A DNA stretch of 10,755 nucleotides from Circinella minor (taxonomy: Eukaryota > Mucoromycota > Mucoromycetes > Mucorales > Lichtheimiaceae). Positions 8,637 through 10,755 of the stretch are shown here, piece by piece. Position 1 is the stretch's first letter, and each line of letters starts with the position of its first letter. The notes beneath the pieces were generated by a model. The model saw nothing but the letters and a program-made list of their open reading frames with translations, was not told the origin of the DNA and made no database searches. Where the stretch lies: assembly GCA_016758965.1 (NCBI GenBank), contig JAEPRB010000511.1, positions 5,316-16,070 on the forward strand, given 5' to 3'. The position numbers and the translations under genes were made by a program.

Positions 8637-9240
8637 ATAGTTGGATGACAGACGCGGCATTCTTGACTCGCTTACAATTGAGCTTCTTTTCTCAATATCA
8701 GTATCCAAGAATATGTGTATCAGTCGATTTATAGATGAGTAGGTAGAATCTTCATGTTGTAATACCTTTAAATCAATATAATTTCCATTGTTGACTAATG
8801 ATGAAAGTTCATATAGATGCTTTACAGTTGAAATGTTAGTCGATGAATGATATTGTACGATATCATCTTCGCTTTTCTCATTGGGTATGTCATACAACAC
8901 ATCACGACGCATGATAAACTTGGCCATCTATTATAATTAGTAATTGAGTTGGACTTCATGCCCGAACCAGATGCTCACACACAATAAACAAACATTAGAT
9001 AAATCTTTACCTGTTCAGTATATGCACCCCTTTGAAAATTTGAGCGTCTTGCCGGTAATTTTGAATCTGTCTTATGCTGTGTCTCACTTTGGCATGTGCT
9101 ATATCCACCAACAACACCACGGCTTTCGATATCAGTAGCATATCGCCATAATGCATGATTTTTGGGAAAGCACATATTACTCTAGAAAAGGAAAGTATTA
9201 AGGGTACTGAATTAGAATGTGAGACTTCTTTATATATAAT

Positions 9241-9263
9241 AAAAATAAAAATAAAAATAAAAA
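9241..9263. repeat. AAAAAT hexamer microsatellite inside an intron
   Basis: Almost four copies of AAAAAT, lying within the intron 9182-9269 of the transposase gene. On the coding strand it is T-rich but sits near the donor side. Confidence 0.8.
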
Positions 9264-9634
9264 GACTACCTTTGATGACATTGCAAGTTGTGGACTTAGT
9301 TTATTGAATTCTAGTAGCGAGTCATTCATGTCACTGAGCGTCTGATGTGTATGTTCTTTGGATGTCGCTAAATAATAAAAATCAATGTAATGTTGGATAC
9401 AAGCAACCGCTTGCTGATGTATCTTATCTTGGACACAGGTGATAAAAATCTACACGAAAATATTAAGACTACTACGTCGTATATCATCTGCTGTATTAAG
9501 TTGCAATGATAGAAATCGCTTATCTTACCGCCATATGATCTTTTAATTCATCATACGTTGGGTTTGTCAAATTTGATATAAAGAACCCGTTTTTAAATCG
9601 TCGTTGATTCCGAAACCGAGGAATTACTTTTGCT

Positions 9635-9937
9635 CTATAGTATATAATATTAAAAAACGTAGAATGAGTAATTACTGTCAGAACAGAAAACTATCTTATA
9701 GCAAATAATTTATATTTGGTAAGTGTATTTCGGTTAGAACTGAAGGGGGTTGACTCTTTTATATTTGAGAAGGGTTTTATGTGTCAAGGAGAAGCAAATG
9801 TATGTTATGCACATAGTAAAATGTTCTTGTTAGCCTTATAAAAAATTGTACATCCTCGCATTGAAGCTATCCAATTTGAGAACGACCTTCCAAATTTATA
9901 AAAATAAAAATATACTATCTTGCAAATATAGTATTAC
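9635..9937 (-). other. Oversized 303-base intron in the transposase gene
   Basis: The donor is GTAATA and the acceptor ends CTATAG. It is over three times longer than every other intron of this gene. Next to the donor, ATACTAT and ATAGTAT form an inverted repeat (about 9912-9934). A secondary insertion is possible, but I could not define its ends. Confidence 0.5.
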
Positions 9938-10230
9938 CTGTTGGTGATCTCAATAATATCTTGTGTGGATAACAATGCTTCAACACACTCGACGATATGG
10001 CTGTATACACCTCCTAATTGATGAAGTTCATCTGAAACCATACTGTCATAAATGTCAAAGTGTGGTACAGCCCAAAAGGCATTCTATAGTCATATTTGTA
10101 TATATTGAGAAATATTGATTTACTGTTCTTTCCTGTTTTTATTTGACTGATATCCCATTCTTACCTCGCAAAGATGTATAGAAAATTGTTTAGAAAATTC
10201 GGTTGCTTTTTTTTTATTTCCAGTTGTCAG

Positions 10231-10233
10231 TTA
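10231..10233 (-). other. Internal TAA stop in the transposase frame
   Basis: It lies exactly in register (codon 51 of exon 10384-10165), with open, Lys-rich coding sequence continuing to the next donor at 10164. A CAA-to-TAA change would explain it. Confidence 0.65.
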
Positions 10234-10498
10234 TCCTTGCCCTCGTGTACACAGTAGTTTCATGATTTCAAATTTTCTTGAGTTTGTATCATTATTGGGA
10301 GGCAAATGAAAGTTTGATGTGAGTGACCAACATCGTGGGTATGAATATAGCGTACCACCGGATTTAACAAGTGTCATGAGACGCCTATAAGTATTCATGA
10401 GATGATATTAATAGAAGACTTCAAAATAATAGCCCTTTTGATTATAATTTACTTACTGCTCAGGAAGGTCAGCAATATATGCTGCGAGAGCTGGGACA

Positions 10499-10755
10499 CT
10501 GTAGCCGGTGTGGATGTTTTTATATTAGATTTATAAGTAGATATATTTATTCAGCTACAACAAATGCTTATGTATTTTTATAGTGAGCACCAGTAATATT
10601 ATCGTATATTACAACGTAATTGTTTATGAAGATAACTCAAGTTCTTTTGAGATAATATATGTTAAGCGATAATGATTTTAATATAATCAAATCTAGTACA
10701 GAGATATTATGTCTGTATGTATTGAGTCTTTATAATGTGAATTCAGTTGTTATTA
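10499..10755. other. Gene-free end of window; transposase similarity stops
   Basis: Upstream of the acceptor at about 10499 (CGGCTACAG) the minus strand has stops in all frames and no recognisable exon. Either a longer intron runs off the window or the element is truncated here. Confidence 0.55.

Larger units (their letters stand above)
7977..10498 (-). pseudogene. Plavaka/KDZ-like transposase, C-terminal half in eight exons
   Basis: The exons are about 10498-10457, 10384-10165, 10083-9938, 9634-9529, 9449-9270, 9181-9011, 8927-8637 and 8558-7977. Introns are GT-AG with matching phases, 72-88 bases except one of 303. In order the motifs are a Tyr-Pro-Arg-Cys-Trp segment with NFHLPPNN, then VPHFDIYDSMVSDELHQLGG (conserved Asp and His-Gln), an IPRFRNQRRFKNGFF segment, FPKNHALWRYATDIESRG, and SETQHK followed by ARRSNF and TEQM. 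This succession matches the later part of Plavaka/KDZ-type transposases of the CMC group, DDE cut-and-paste enzymes that act on element ends. A C-terminal domain (IKGEYYGQATLFF, VHIVPDYS) and a basic tail (KRQRIKELKRK) follow. About 578 residues are visible, so the N-terminal part is missing. A TAA at 10233-10231 breaks the second exon. The Met at 8927 follows directly on an acceptor and is internal, not a start. Confidence 0.75.

Noticed and set aside
8925..8927. ATG as the start of a separate 316-residue gene
   Set aside because: It directly follows a splice acceptor (ATAATAG), and a coding exon with conserved transposase motifs ends at a GTAAAG donor 83 bases upstream in matching phase. 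The Met is the M of the TEQM block.
8944..9138. Plus-strand open frame of 64 codons
   Set aside because: It is antisense to a well-supported transposase exon and the adjacent intron.
1..10755. CRISPR arrays, tRNA/rRNA genes, bacterial operons or defence systems
   Set aside because: No regularly spaced repeats, no tRNA-like cloverleaf signals and no bacterial-style gene packing. Spliced genes indicate a eukaryote.

Overview
The window is AT-rich eukaryotic DNA, most likely from an early-diverging (Mucoromycota-type) fungus. The evidence is the GT-AG introns of about 68-96 bases, found repeatedly and with consistent phase, the fungal-type transposase, and long AT-rich gene-free stretches. The placement is inference: no rRNA, tRNA or housekeeping gene is present to anchor it.

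Layout. 1-2340 has no gene: pyrimidine-rich low-complexity DNA, then a 300-bp MITE candidate (858-1157) with pogo/Tc1-like ends and TA duplications, then featureless AT-rich DNA. 2341-3367 holds an inverted-repeat block and a minus-strand gene of unknown function whose frame needs one 81-base intron or a readthrough. 3585-3975 is a plus-strand orphan ORF, apparently only a C-terminal exon. 3976-5870 has no gene. 5871-5937 is a 17-base tandem repeat.

The right half is the informative part. 5961-7530 (minus) is a four-exon pseudogene of unknown function with a weak HMG-box-like stretch. It is split by a 5'-truncated non-LTR retrotransposon fragment (6340-6889, plus strand) flanked by a 14-base target-site duplication. 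Removing the insert restores one frame across four exons in which every intron phase agrees, apart from two internal stops. 7977-10498 (minus) is the C-terminal half of a Plavaka/KDZ-like transposase spread over eight exons, with one internal stop. The long open frame at its 3' end is only the last two exons plus a retained stop-free intron.

Overall this is a transposon graveyard: a MITE, a retrotransposon fragment and a cut-and-paste transposase relic, plus a gene broken by retrotransposition. The internal stops and the single mismatch in the target-site duplication are all explained by C-to-T changes, mostly at CpA, which suggests mutational decay of repeats. No intact, novel multi-gene system is visible. 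The most notable point is the same-strand pairing of the HMG-like gene with the transposase.
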